This document shows, piece by piece, positions 43,593-55,288 of a stretch of 64,000 bases of DNA. Source of the DNA: Hormiphora californensis (Eukaryota; Ctenophora; Tentaculata; Cydippida; Pleurobrachiidae); NCBI GenBank assembly GCA_020137815.1, contig CM035358.1, positions 6,050,466 to 6,114,465 of the forward strand, in the 5' to 3' direction. Under the pieces are notes generated by a model that saw only the letters and a list, made by a program, of their open reading frames with translations, had not been told where the DNA came from and ran no database searches. Made by a program: the position numbers and the translations under genes. Numbering within the stretch: the first letter of the stretch is position 1; every line of letters starts with the position of its first letter.

Positions 43593-46500
43593 TCAATGTC
43601 CCGTCAGTAGAAACACGGTCACAGCAACGATCACCAAGAACAAATTACACACCCTGAGGAAATGAAATATTAATGAATTGTCTTGTTGAGTAACAAGAAT
43701 TGTCAACAATTCCTAACGAACGAAATTCATAATTTGTTGTTGAGGGGCTCCAGTTCCACCCCTTACTCAACAAATAATTTGAGGCATTGATCGGTCACCG
43801 GGTATACAACATATCAATATTCTTGTTTTTATTTTACTAACCCTGATTGTGCGGAACTGTCAAGTCTCTTGACGGCCCCCACGTCTGTCTGCTCGAGGGT
43901 GTTGTTTAACAGGGGAAAACCCTTTTTCGTAATCCCGCAAACACGTTTTTTTGTTCCTGGGGAAGGGGGGGAGGGGAGGTTGGGAAGGGGGAAGGGGGGG
44001 TTTCCCTTTTAGGGGGGGTAATTTGGGGACAGGGAGGGGGACATAAAATTGGGTGGTCCCAAAACATTTTAAAAGGGGAGAAAATTGAAGGGAGGTGGGG
44101 GGGGGTGGTCCTGGGAAAAGGGAATGGGTTTTTGAAAAGGGGAAAAGGGGGAGCTTTGATAAGGGAAAAACGTTTTAAATTTTTTTCCCCCCCCTTAAAA
44201 AATGAAAAACCCCCCTTTTTTAAAAGGAAAGGGAGGGCAAAAGCCCAAGGGAAGTCTCCACTTTCCTATTAAAAATTAAAAAATTGTGGTTTTGAAATTA
44301 AATTTTTAAAATAATGTTGATTTTTCTTAGCTTTGTAGGTTTTTGGGGGGGGGTTTTGGAAAACTTGATTTGAGATTTGGGGGAAAAAAAAATTTTTTTT
44401 AAAATCTCTCTCTCTGTTTAAATCTCTCTGGGAAATCTCTATTGGGCTGATAACAGCAAATTTTCTCGGGGATGAGGTGCAATGATGATCAAACCCTTAA
44501 AAGTCGAATATGTCGAGCCCTAAAAACATGTGGTATAGTAGAGTGAAAGGGGATAGAGAAGACGCACAAGTGGTCGGCAATAGATGAATTGCCCTCTGTT
44601 GACAGAGAAAGATAGGGTTGTGAAGAGCGCAAAGGATGGGCTGAAAACAAAAAAGGGGAAAAAGAGAGGAGAGAGAGAGAGAAAGGGGAGAGGAAAAGGA
44701 GAGAAGGGGGAAAGAAAGAGAAAAAGGGTAAAAAGAGAGAGAGAAGAGGGGGAGAGAGAGGGGAAAAAGAGAGGAGAGCGAGGATAGGAAAAAGAGAGAA
44801 GAGAGAGAAGAAGGGGAGAGAGGCTGAGAGAGAGAGGGGAGATAAAAAGGGGAAAGGAGAGAGAGAAAGAGAAGAGAAGAGAAAGGGGGGAAAAAAACCG
44901 GGGGAAAAAAAAGGGGGAAAAGGGGCCGAGCCGGGAAAGGGGTGGAAGGGAAAATGATGAGTGCTCTGTAACACTAAAACCAAAATCGAAAAACAAAATG
45001 CCCGGGAGTTGTAAAATTTTTTTTTTGAAAAAATAGGGGGAGAAATGGAGATAGATGGAAAAGAGGTGAGGGGTGAAACAGGGGGGGGTTTTTGGGGCGA
45101 AGGGGGTCAAAGCGAGGTAATGTGTTTTGGATTTTGACCATTTACTGGGAACCCGGGGTTAAACGAATGATCGAAAAAAACGAAAAAATCGAATCGAATT
45201 TTGAAATGAGTATTTTTTTTTAGCTCAAATCAATCGGATTTTTTTACCCCCAAAATCGAATCGAGATTTGAAACTGAAAAATTTTTTTTTAAAACGGGTC
45301 AAAGGAAAAAAACGAATCGGATCGAAAACGAAAATTTTTTAACCCCAAAAAATCGAATCGAGGGTCGAATCGATATTTTTGAATCGCCGAAAGATCGAAA
45401 AAGAATCGAAACCCAAAATTTTTTGATCGCCCCCAAAGAAAAGAATCGGGATCGAATCGAAAAATTTTTGGTTTGTTTTTAAAAAAAGAAACGGAAAAAC
45501 GAAAACCCAAAAAAAAAATATCCCCTTTCCCCGGTTTTCCCAACCTGACTTTCCCCTTTTTCCTTTTTTCTCTTCTCTTTCCCTTTTGAAAATTAAAAAA
45601 TCGAGACACAGAATTTTGTACTATCTCTTCCCCCCCTTCCGGGTTTTAGTCTCCCTGACTTCTTTGTATGTGGTTTTATTGGAATGTTGTACTACAACTT
45701 GTAGTCAACTAGCATTTCTTGGAATGTAGTAGTAGTAGTCAACTGACATACAACATTCCCACATATATCCGGGAAGTATTGCACGTGGCGCCAGATTACT
45801 TGACATGAGCTAATCTAGTAGGCAGCTGGGGTGATGAAGTAGTGATCTAGTATGGAGGGGTGATGTAGTGATCTAGTAGGGGTGATGAAGGGAAGGAAGT
45901 GAGTGAAGTAACCAGACAAGGAAGATGAAGATTGATCTGTCAACAACATAATACATCAATACATTACATCATTGCAAGCTGTATTTTGAGCAATTCAGAT
46001 AAAACCAAGAAAAACCAAACTTACCCCGCTGTCAGAAATTCGCGTGGCGGAATCTGCATCCAGGCGAATGCAGATTTTTCTTCGCGAATGTCTGACGGAG
46101 GAGCCTAACTTAACAACTCAAAAATCACTTACTCTTCAGTGACGACATTGATACTTCCGTCCACTATGATGACATTCCCAGGTGGTCCAGTGGTTTGGGG
46201 TAAATCCTGGGGTGTTGTAGGGACTTCCTTCTCTTCTTCTTCCTTTTTGGGAACAACTACCAGGGCCTCAGTGGTCGGGATAACTGCTGAGAGGAATAGA
46301 GGGAATGGGGATGGTGGAGAGGGAGGGACTGCTAGAGGAATGGAGAGGGAGGGACTGCTAGAGGAATAGGGAGGGCGGAGAGGAAGAGATTGCTAGAGGA
46401 ATGGAGAGGGAGGGACTGCTAGAGGAATAGGGAGGGCGGAGAGGAAGAGACTGCTAGAGGAATAGGGAGGGTGGAGAGGAAGAGATTGCTAGAGGAATGG

Positions 46501-49500
46501 GGAGGGTGGAGAGGGAGGGACTGCTAGAGGAATGGGGAGGGTGGAGAGGAAGAGATTTGTTAGAGGAATAGGGAGGGTGGAGAGGGAGGGACTGCTAGAG
46601 GAATGGGGAGGGCGGAGAGGAAGAGATTGCTAGAGGAATGGGGGAGGGTGGAGAGGGAGGGACTGCTAGAGGAATGGGGAGGGTGGAGAGGAAGAGATTG
46701 TTAGAGGAATAGGGAGGGTGGAGAGGGAGGGACTGCTAGAGGAATGGGGAGGGCGGAGAGGAAGAGATTGCTAGAGGAATGGGGAGGGTGGAGAGGAAGA
46801 GATTGCTAGAGGAATGGGGAGGGTGGAGAGGGAGGGACTGCTAGAGGAATGGGGAGGGTGGAGAGGAAGAGATTGTTAGAGGAATAGGGAGGGTGGAGAG
46901 GGAGGGACTGCTAGAGGAATGGGGAGGGCGGAAAGGAAGAGATTGCTAGAGGAATGGGGAGGGTGGAGAGGAAGAGATTGCTAGAGGAATGGGGAGGGTG
47001 GAGAGGAAGAGATTGCTAGAGGAATGGGGAGGGTGGAGAGGAAGAGACTGCTAGAGGAATAGGGAGGGTGGAGAGGAAGAGATTGCTAGAGGAATGGAGA
47101 GGGAGGGACTGCTAGAGGAATAGGGAGGGCGGAGAGGAAGAGACTGCTAGAGGAATAGGGAGGGTGGAGAGGAAGAGATTGCTAGAGGAATGGGGAGGGT
47201 GGAGAGGGAGGGACTGCTAGAGGAATGGGGAGGGTGGAGAGGAAGAGATTGTTAGAGGAATAGGGAGGGTGGAGAGGGAGGGACTGCTAGAGGAATGGGG
47301 AGGGCGGAGAGGAAGAGATTGCTAGAGGAATGGGGAGGGTGGAGAGGGAGGGACTGCTAGAGGAATGGGGAGGGTGGAGAGGAAGAGATTGCTAGAGGAA
47401 TGGGGAGGGTGGAGAGGAAGAGATTGCTAGAGGAATGGGGAGGGTGGAGAGGAAGAGATTGCTAGAGGAATGGGGAGGGTGGGAGAGGAAGAGATTGCTA
47501 GAGGAATGGGGAGGGTGGAGAGGAGAGATTGCTAGAGGAATGGGGAGGGTGGAGAGGAAGAGATTGTTAGAGGAATAGGGAGGGTGGAGAGGGAGGGACT
47601 GCTAGAGGAATGGGGAGGGCGGAGAGGAAGAGATTGCTAGAGGAATGGAGAGGGAGGGACTGCTAGAGGAATAGGGAGGGCGGAGAGGAAGAGACTGCTA
47701 GAGGAATAGGGAGGGTGGAGAGGAAGAGATTGCTAGAGGAATGGGGAGGGTGGAGAGGGAGGGACTGCTAGAGGAATGGGGAGGGTGGAGAGGAAGAGAT
47801 TGTTAGAGGAATAGGGAGGGTGGAGAGGGAGGGACTGCTAGAGGAATGGGGAGGGCGGAGAGGAAGAGATTGCTAGAGGAATGGGGAGGGTGGAGAGGAA
47901 GAGATTGCTAGAGGAATGGGGAGGGTGGAGAGGAAGAGATTGCTAGAGGAATGGGGAGGGTGGAGAGGAAGAGATTGCTAGAGGAATGGGGAGGGTGGAG
48001 AGGAAGAGATTGCTAGAGGAATGGGGAGGGTGGAGAGGAAGAGATTGCTAGAGGAATGGGGAGGGTGGAGAGGAAGAGATTGCTAGAGGAATGGGGAGGG
48101 TGGAGAGGGAGGGACTGCTAGAGGAATGGGGAGGGTGGAGAGGAAGAGATTGCTAGAGGAATGGAGAGGGTGGAGAGGAAGAGATTGCTAGAGGAATGGG
48201 GAGGGTGGAGAGGAAGAGATTGCTAGAGGAATGGGGAGGGTGGAGAGGAAGAGATTGCTAGAGGAATGGGGAGGGTGGAGAGGAAGGGGGGGGGGCCGGC
48301 TGAAGTTTTTGAAGTTTTTGAAGTCAACTTCAAAAACTTCAAAGAGAAACTTAGGGTGGAAAACTTCAAAAACTTCAAAAACTTCAAAAACTCATATCTC
48401 CTTAACCGTTGGAGATAGGCCCTATGTTGCTTCATAACTCTTATATAAACTTGCATATTCCGAACAAGATTCACCCCTTTAAAAAGCCTATAGTCACTCA
48501 TAAACCATTAAAACTGATCTAGCCCAAAAAAAGTCATGCACACACACAAAATTATGAAAATATCCCATTATCCCTCGAATTAGATGAGATGGAGACTTCA
48601 TTTTGGCACGTACCCCCACTAACTCGAGGCCGCTGATGATTTTGGTGTCCATATTTTTTTCACTACTCCCTTCATAAAAAATTTGCATTTTATGAAACTG
48701 GCAAAAAGGGTGTGGCCCCGAAAAAATTTTTGAAAATTTACTTCATAATTTTTAAACACTTTCTTAGCTTTTTTTAGGCAATTTTTTGAGTTATAGAATG
48801 AAAATAAAATCTGTTTTTACAAAAAAATTATGGTTTTTACACCAAATTGTGCCATGGATTTCATGGCTAGGAATCATTGTAAATATCCTAATTTGTGGTA
48901 GAAAAAGGGCAGACAAGGACGGATAACTTTGCCACAATATGTATTAAGTATGAAACTAACCTAAACAAGTGTAATAATAGTCATTGATAGCATATAAAAG
49001 TATTTTAGAGTTTTTGAAGTTTTTGAAGTTTTTGAAGTCAACTTCAAAAACTTCAAAAACTCAAAAAGTAGGGTGGAAAACTTCAAACTTCAAAAACTTC
49101 AGCCGGCCCCCCCCCCAGAGGAAGAGACTGCTCAAGGACTTGTTAGGGGGAGAGGAAGGGCGAGAGAGTTTTGTGAGTGTGTGGTTGACACTTGACATCG
49201 GTCACAAATAGAGACGAAGAATAAAAGATGTGGTTTGGGTTGGTGGCGCCGTCACTCACTTTGCGGGCTTCGTTTTGGCGTGCTACGGCCTACGCACGCG
49301 AGTTGTAACGGTGACCGCGTCACCAATGGTTTGGGGGAGCTGAATGGGGTGGTTTGGGGAGCTGAATGGGGTGGTTTGGGGAGATAAATGAGGTGGTTTG
49401 GGGAGATAAATGAGGTGGTTTTGGGAGCTAAATGGGGTGGTTTGGGGAGGATAAGAGAGGTGGTTTGGGGAGATAAATGAGGTGGTTTGGGGAGATAAGA

Positions 49501-52500
49501 GAGGTGGTTTGGGGAGCTAAATGGGGTGGTTTGGGGAGATAAGAGAGGTGGTTTGGGGAGATAAGAGAGGTGGTTTGGGGAGATAAGAGAGGTGGTTTGG
49601 GGAGATAAGAGAGGTGGTTTGGGGAGATAAGAGAGGTGGTTTGGGGAGCTAAATGGGGTGGTTTGGGGAGCTGAATGGGGTGGTTTGGGGAGATAAGAGA
49701 GGTGGTTTGGGGGAGCTAAATGAGGTGGTTTGGGGAAGCTGAATGGGGTGGTTTGGGGAGATAAGAGAGGTGGTTTGGGGAGATAAGAGAGGTGGTTTGG
49801 GGAGCTGAATGGGGTGGTTTGGGGAGATAAGAGAGGTGGTTTGGGGAGATAAGAGAGGTGGTTTGGGGAGATAAGAGAGGTGGTTTGGGGAGATAAGAGA
49901 GGTGGTTTGGGGAGATAAATGAGGTGGTTTGGGGAGATAAGAGAGGTGGTTTGGGGAGATAAGAGAGGTGGTTTGGGGAGATAAATGAGGTGGTTTGGGG
50001 AAGATAAAAGACGTGATTTGGGGGAGCTAAATGGGGTGGTTTGGGGGAGATAAATGGGGGAATGTTTCGCGGCATTGTGGGGTTGTTTACTCACGTTCTT
50101 GTGTCAGAGTAATGAGACTAGAAGCAATCTCCTTATGAACGGTAGTCTTCTGCTCTTCCTGATTCTTCCTAATTAACTCCTCCTCGGTCTTCCTCATCTC
50201 CTCCTCCTCCTCCACCTCTTCCTCACTCACTAACACCTCCACAGTCTCCTCGTCTACAACATCCTCGGTAGCAGGAACACTAACCACTCCACTGACATTT
50301 GGTGGTTTCCCAGTGGTTACTGGAGTGTTCAGGGTTCCGGAGTAGGGCCCAGTGGTCTGCTCTCCTGTATACGGGTATTCCGTTTGGTGACCTGGTGTGT
50401 GCGGAAAGGGGGCTGTTATAATCAGGTGTGTTAATTAGTGGCCCAATTAGGAGGGTTTTATTGTATTGGAAAACTGTGAAATAAAACTGGCGATAAGATC
50501 AAAGAAATTAATTGGTTGATATATATCGGGATCTTTGTCTAGACTGAAACTCAAAACTTCACTGTCTGGCACACCCAAAACGGCAGTGAAATCTTTAAAA
50601 AAATGGGTACATCTCTTTGCAGTAAATTAATAAACTAAGTCAATTAATTACATCCCCAATATATTGTAGGCACCTACCTGAAGTTTGGTGATTAAGGGGT
50701 GCAGTGGTGTGTTCGTCATCAGGGGTTTTGTGACAGGACTCCATGTGACACTGAGCCAAATCACAATCCATCTGACGGGGAGAATATTTTACTATTTTTG
50801 TTACTTTGGGGCCCTTAATTCTGCTCTACTCCTCCCTCTAAATCTTGGCACTCTTGTACAACCTAGCCCAAGGAGAAAAGCTCGAGCCAGGGTCGAACTT
50901 CACAAGCAGAGATTTGTGAAATTTCCTGCGGTTAAAATATTATCCCCATACAATACTAAAATTATGTATGCAGGCATGTGCCAAATATATTCAGGAAAGA
51001 ATTCCCTGCTGCACGGTCTCACACGAAGCCAAAGTGATTTTATTCTTCTAAGGAAAGAAACTCGGAGTAGCAAGAGTCTTTGAACCAGCCCAATGATTAC
51101 TACTGCTGAGAATCTATCGAAAGAAAATACCAATCATATATTATCCGAATTACTCTAAACCTGTCCAACCACCACCATTCTCCCTCTTAGTTGGATGGAG
51201 CTCCCATGTTGACCCCCATGGCCCACCCCAATAACTCCCACCATCATCCTTACCACATAGGTCACTTACCACTCGACTAGATGATCTTGTAAGTCATTAC
51301 TTACCAGTCGACTAGAAGATCTTGTAAGTCGAATTACTTACCAGTCGACTAGATGATCTTGTAAGTCATTACTTACCAGTCGACTAGATGATCTTGTAAG
51401 TCATTACTTACCAGTCGACTAGATGATCTTGTAAGTCATTACTTACCAGTCGACTAGATGATCTTGTAAGTCATTACTTACCAGTCGACTAGATGATCTT
51501 GTAAGTCATTACTTACCAGTCGACTAGATGATCTTGTAAGTCATTACTTACCAGTCGACTAGAAGATCTTGTAAGTCATTACTTACCAGTCGACTAGAAG
51601 ATCTTGTAAGTCATTACTTACCAGTCGACTAGAAGATCTTGTAAGTCATTACTTACCAGTCGACTAGATGATCTTGTAAGTCATTACTTACCAGTCGACT
51701 AGATGATCTTGTAAGTCATTACTTACCAGTCGACTAGAAGATCTTGTAAGTCATTACTTACCAGTCGACTAGATGATCTTGTAAGTCATTACTTACCAGT
51801 CGACTAGAAGATCTTGTAAGTCATTACTTACCAGTCGACTAGATGATATTGTAAGTCATTACTTACCAGTCGACTAGATGATCTTGTTAGGAAGTCATTA
51901 CAGTTGTTACTCTGACAGATGGCTGCTCGACATCTGACTATCAGACCGTCAGTGCTCCTCACCAGATTCCTACACATGTCAGCACCCACCTTGGCTGAGG
52001 GGGTAATAGGAAATATGAAGGGCTAGGGAGTGAATAATTAATGTACTGTTTTTTAATTCCACGATGATTTTAGGAGGATGGAGGAACTCTGGCTTCCGAA
52101 GTAGCCTAGATGCACGACCCTAGTCAGAATATATTATGTATTTTTTTCGATAATACGTATTAAATACGGGCGTGAATACGTATTTAATACGTATTAAATA
52201 CGTATTATAAGCCTAGAATAAGTAAAGTCAAAATTTTTTGTCGTCGTAGAAGGTCATCACTGGTCGCATTTGATAGAGCTGAACAAAGCCCCAAAAGGTC
52301 AGACCTCGGCCCCAACCCGTTCAAGAGATATAGGGGGTTTTCTGTTTCCCTCAAAAAATATTTTCCTACCCGTTCCCGCCAAAACCAGTGACGACCTCCT
52401 ACGACGACAAAAACTTTTGACTTTACTTATTCTAGGCTTATAATAAGTATTTAATACGTATTAAATACGTATTCACGCCCGTATTTAATACGTATTATCG

Positions 52501-52885
52501 AAAAAAATACATATTATATTCTGACTAGGGGAGACACTAAAACATGAACCCTGAATTCATAACATGCAAAAGACGTAAGGTAACGTACACTAACCTATTT
52601 CCATGGGTTGTTTGGTAGCAAGGCATTCATTAGTAGGCACACAATAATTCGCCCCTACCTCCGCACCTGTCTTCATCTGAGGGGAGAGAGAGAGAGGGTG
52701 AGTAGGAGGGTGAGTAGCGGGGAGATCAGAATGTATCATGGGTATGCGTTGTACTAAAGATTCCCCTCTCTCCAGCACGCCCTGAAGCGACCACTACTAT
52801 AACACTTGTTGAGCACACTCTTTGGGAAGCTGTCAATTGCCCAGCACTTGTTTGGCAATCGCAGCTTCACTGTCGCGGTGACAGG

Positions 52886-52975
<90 letters not shown>

Positions 52976-52980
52976 GGAGA

Positions 52981-53069
<89 letters not shown>

Positions 53070-54621
53070 AACAAAGAGCTCAAGCCGCTTTGTTCCAGCT
53101 CACTAGCTATATGGCGGTATGTCACAAGATATAGGGAGAAACACTAGCAGTTTTGTGGGTGAGGTTTACAGTTACAGGCCACGCCAGGCCGAGTAAAGCA
53201 ACTGCTGCAGTCAACAGTCTTTTTTAATAGAGCACGCGCCTATTTGAAAGAGCGCACGCCTATTTGAAAGGATAAACACCAGACACCTATCAAAGGCAGT
53301 AAGTGCCGTACAAGTCACTGCAGAAAGGTGAAGACACAGAAAACCTAAAACTCAGCACCTCTCAAATACAGCTCCTGAGTTTTAGGTTTTATTCCTAAAA
53401 ACTCCTAAGCAAGATGAATTTTAAAAGCCCATTCTAAGAAGTACTACACTAAAAAACAAGGGCAACTTTTAACAGCAATTATACTGTAAACGAAGGGTTA
53501 ACTTAACAGTTAACGTATTACATATCGAAGGGGGTTAACTTACGGTAGCGAATATGGTTGAGCAGTATCCGGAACATGGTTTTAGAATGGAGTTATTCTT
53601 CTTGTTCATATGATAACACTTGAGAGCTGAAAGAGAGAGAATAGGTTGTCATGTTCTAACCCTCCGGCACGCGGTGAAACAGGGTAAAGCAAAGAATAGG
53701 TAACTGTTGGAACAACATCTCTATAGCCCCAAGACATATTAAATGGGGCCCTTGGCCTTTATTAATGTACACGGTGTTCATTTTGGATCTTTACAAGCGT
53801 TGGGCTTCACCAAGAAAAAAGTTGACAAGATTAGGTCATGAAACTTCATACTTGGACTATTCTATACCCTCATTCAAGGTTCCCGGTGTTTTCGGAGCTC
53901 TAGCACCCCGGGAAGTGTGTTTTTGGCATCAAAACTACCAGAAGGAATTTTTTGCTGGTGCTGAGACTTTGCTAAAATGTTTTTTGGGTATTTTCTATGT
54001 CAATCCCAAAGTTTTATGATGATTGAATGTGTTTTTCGATGTCAAAATTTCGAAAAAAGTGGCTGGAAAGGCTCGAAAACGGCTCGAAAACGGCAAAAAT
54101 TGAGTCTTTCCAGCCACTTTTTTCGAAATTTTGACATCGAAAAACACATTCAATCATCATAAAACTTTGGGATTGACATAGAAAATACCCAAAAAACATT
54201 TTAGCAAAGTCTCAGCACCAGCAAAAAATTTCTTCTGGTAGTTTTGATGCCAAAAACACACTTCCCGGGGTGCTAGAGCTCCGAAAACACCGGGAACCTT
54301 GAATGAGGGTATAGAATAGTCCAAGTATAAAGTTTCATGACCTAATCTTGTCAACTTTTTTCTGGGTGAAGCCCAACGCTTGTAAAGATCCAAAATGAAC
54401 ACCCTGTACAATAACCGCCTGACATATAAGTTTTGGCCCAAACACCTAGCGAGATAATATCTCGAGATATGGTTCAGAACCAGGACGACAGGGTCGAGCA
54501 AGGCAGGTTCAGTTTGATATCGATGCAGTACCTGCCTTACTCGATCCTTAAACTTTACTAATAATTCAGTACCTGTTCCAACTGAGAGGATGTGGAGTAG
54601 TAAGTAACAGAGAACCTTCAT
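43593..54621 (-). CDS. Ly6/three-finger-like secreted or GPI-anchored protein with acidic stalk, 10 exons
   Basis: Exons in transcript order: 54621-54573, 53626-53544, 52676-52595, 51994-51867, 50750-50678, 50391-50095, 46283-46133, 46091-46025, 43888-43842, 43653-43593. All phases agree, giving 345 aa. A signal peptide (MKVLCYLLLHILSVGT) is followed by a cysteine-rich domain from about residue 17 (LKCYHMNKKN, PCSGYC, YCVPTNEC, ADMCRN, RCRAAICQSNNCND). The start LxCY and end C-x4-CN are Ly6/uPAR signatures, though spacing is divergent. Then come a Thr/Pro/Gly linker, a Glu-rich stalk (VLVSEEEVEEEEE) and a second Pro/Glu stretch. The C-terminus is a hydrophobic tail (VCNLFLVIVAVTVFLLTGH) right after SSAQSG, the layout of a GPI-attachment signal. 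Exon 46091-46025 coincides with a small hairpin and is the least certain. Introns hold splice-site arrays and palindromes. No orthologue recognised. Confidence 0.72.
43920..45640. other. homopolymer-swollen, probably unreliable consensus in a Ly6-like gene intron
   Basis: The same texture as 37363-37905: long runs of G, A, C and T, and K/R/E- or S/L/F/P-rich ORFs on both strands. Fragments of ordinary sequence and GA repeats are visible inside. Coordinates and length here should not be trusted. It lies in the intron 43889-46024. Confidence 0.65.
46025..46095. repeat. short hairpin coinciding with an exon
   Basis: GTCAGAAATTCGCG (+ strand, from 46031) pairs with CGCGAATGTCTGAC (ending 46095), with a second inner pair GCATCCAGGCGAATGC. 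The predicted 67-bp exon 46025-46091 covers almost exactly this hairpin. Confidence 0.75.
46284..48286 (-). repeat. about 56-copy minisatellite next to a Ly6-like gene 3' splice site
   Basis: Units of about 35 bp hold CTAGAGGAATGGGGAGGGTG and GAGAGGAAGAGATTG, or shorter GGAGGGACTG variants. On the transcribed strand each contains ATTCCTCTAGCAG, very like the real acceptor ATTCCTCTCAGCAG of exon 46283-46133. The array looks grown from that splice site. Confidence 0.9.
48287..49116. mobile_element. foldback element with G-tract ends inserted in the minisatellite
   Basis: A G-run then CCGGCTGAAGTTTTTGAAG at the left, and CTTCAAAAACTTCAGCCGG then a C-run at the right. AGAGGAAG flanks both sides (48279-48286 and 49117-49124). 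TTTTTGAAG is iterated in the arms. The middle (about 48578-48665) shares a core with the foldback at 24.4-25.3 kb. Minisatellite sequence resumes for about 40 bp on the right. Confidence 0.87.
49322..50060 (-). repeat. about 33-copy 22-bp minisatellite in a Ly6-like gene intron
   Basis: Units GGTTTGGGGAGATAAGAGAG, with AGCTAAATGGG or AGATAAATGAG variants. The array ends 35 bp from the 5' splice site at 50094. Long ORFs reading Ser-Pro-Asn-His-Leu repeats across it are artefacts. Confidence 0.93.
51245..51900 (-). repeat. about 18 copies of exon tail plus 5' splice site (Ly6-like gene)
   Basis: The unit is about 35 bp. On the transcribed strand each copy reads AAGATCATCTAGTCGACTG then GTAAGTAATGACTTAC. 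This is the last 19 bases of exon 51994-51867 joined to a near-perfect donor, so about 18 equivalent 5' splice sites follow one another. Only one unit (about 51320) is lengthened. Confidence 0.93.
52118..52530. mobile_element. 0.4-kb palindromic element
   Basis: CCCTAGTCAGAATATA at the left mirrors TATATTCTGACTAGGG at the right. The arms carry TAATACGTATTAAATACG, itself made of small palindromes, and CTAGAATAAGTAAAGTCAAA. It lies in the Ly6-like gene intron 51995-52594. Confidence 0.87.
52890..53066. repeat. (GA)n microsatellite
   Basis: About 175 bp of GA with GGAG interruptions, in a Ly6-like gene intron. Confidence 0.95.
53767..54409. mobile_element. 0.64-kb palindromic element
   Basis: Arms of about 300 bp run from GTACACGGTGTTCATTTT to AAAATGAACACCCTGTAC. 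The loop is near 54085 and is made of GGCTCGAAAAC repeats. Similar short ORFs read from both arms. It lies in the first intron of the Ly6-like gene. Confidence 0.9.
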
Positions 54622-54930
54622 CGTATTATATATCTCACTTGAAATAAGCACGAGCTACAGTGGAAGAAGGGAGAGTTGGTTAGTAATTCTGAAACAGTCT
54701 CGACGCGGAAGAAGAGAAATTCGGGGAAATTAAAATAGTGCCGACTTGGGGGAGAAGTCTATAGAACATGTTTTAAACAATCCGACCTTTCACCATGGAG
54801 ACGGATATGAGGGTAAACTGAAAGTAAGTAAGCTGTGAATAAATGAAACTTGCTGAAAGAATTTATTGTTCAGTTCCGTAAAGCCGGTTACAAAAGTTTC
54901 AAATTAAAGTGAGCTCCTACTGTTTTAGAT

Positions 54931-55040
<110 letters not shown>

Positions 55041-55197
55041 GGAAACAGAGAAGGGGAGTTGAATAAACAATCCTAAATATATTCCAAACGGTATCAAGTT
55101 GTTTGGAAAGAATGAGTAATGCAGGATCCAGGATTCAATAACCCATGACTCGGATAGCTATCTGTAATAACATTGGCCTCTAGGATATCCAGGACAT

Positions 55198-55288
55198 CTG
55201 ACCATGACGTCGACAGTAGCCCTAATCATGTAAGGATATCATACCCTTACATAATTAGGGCAACTATCGACGTCGCGTCATGGTCAGA
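55198..55288. repeat. 91-bp foldback
   Basis: CTGACCATGACGTCGA at the left pairs with TCGACGTCGCGTCATGGTCAG at the right with a 3-base bulge. GCCCTAAT / ATTAGGGC pair further in. Confidence 0.8.

Noticed and set aside
44489-45609. Ser/Phe/Leu-rich and Phe/Asp-rich minus-strand ORFs
   Set aside because: Same low-quality texture. There are no splice or domain signals and they sit in an intron.
49252-50094. 280-aa and 119-aa minus-strand ORFs with repeated SPNHL/YLPKPP
   Set aside because: They lie wholly in the 22-bp minisatellite of a Ly6-like gene intron. The unit length keeps frames open by chance.
51245-51900. CRISPR-like appearance of regular repeats (also at 8310 and 33835)
   Set aside because: Units are contiguous with no unique spacers, the genome is eukaryotic, and the repeats match exon edges.
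54157-54651. 164-aa minus-strand ORF beginning just upstream of the Ly6-like signal peptide
   Set aside because: It reads through the exon-1 donor into intron and palindrome. The spliced model gives a coherent cysteine-rich protein instead.
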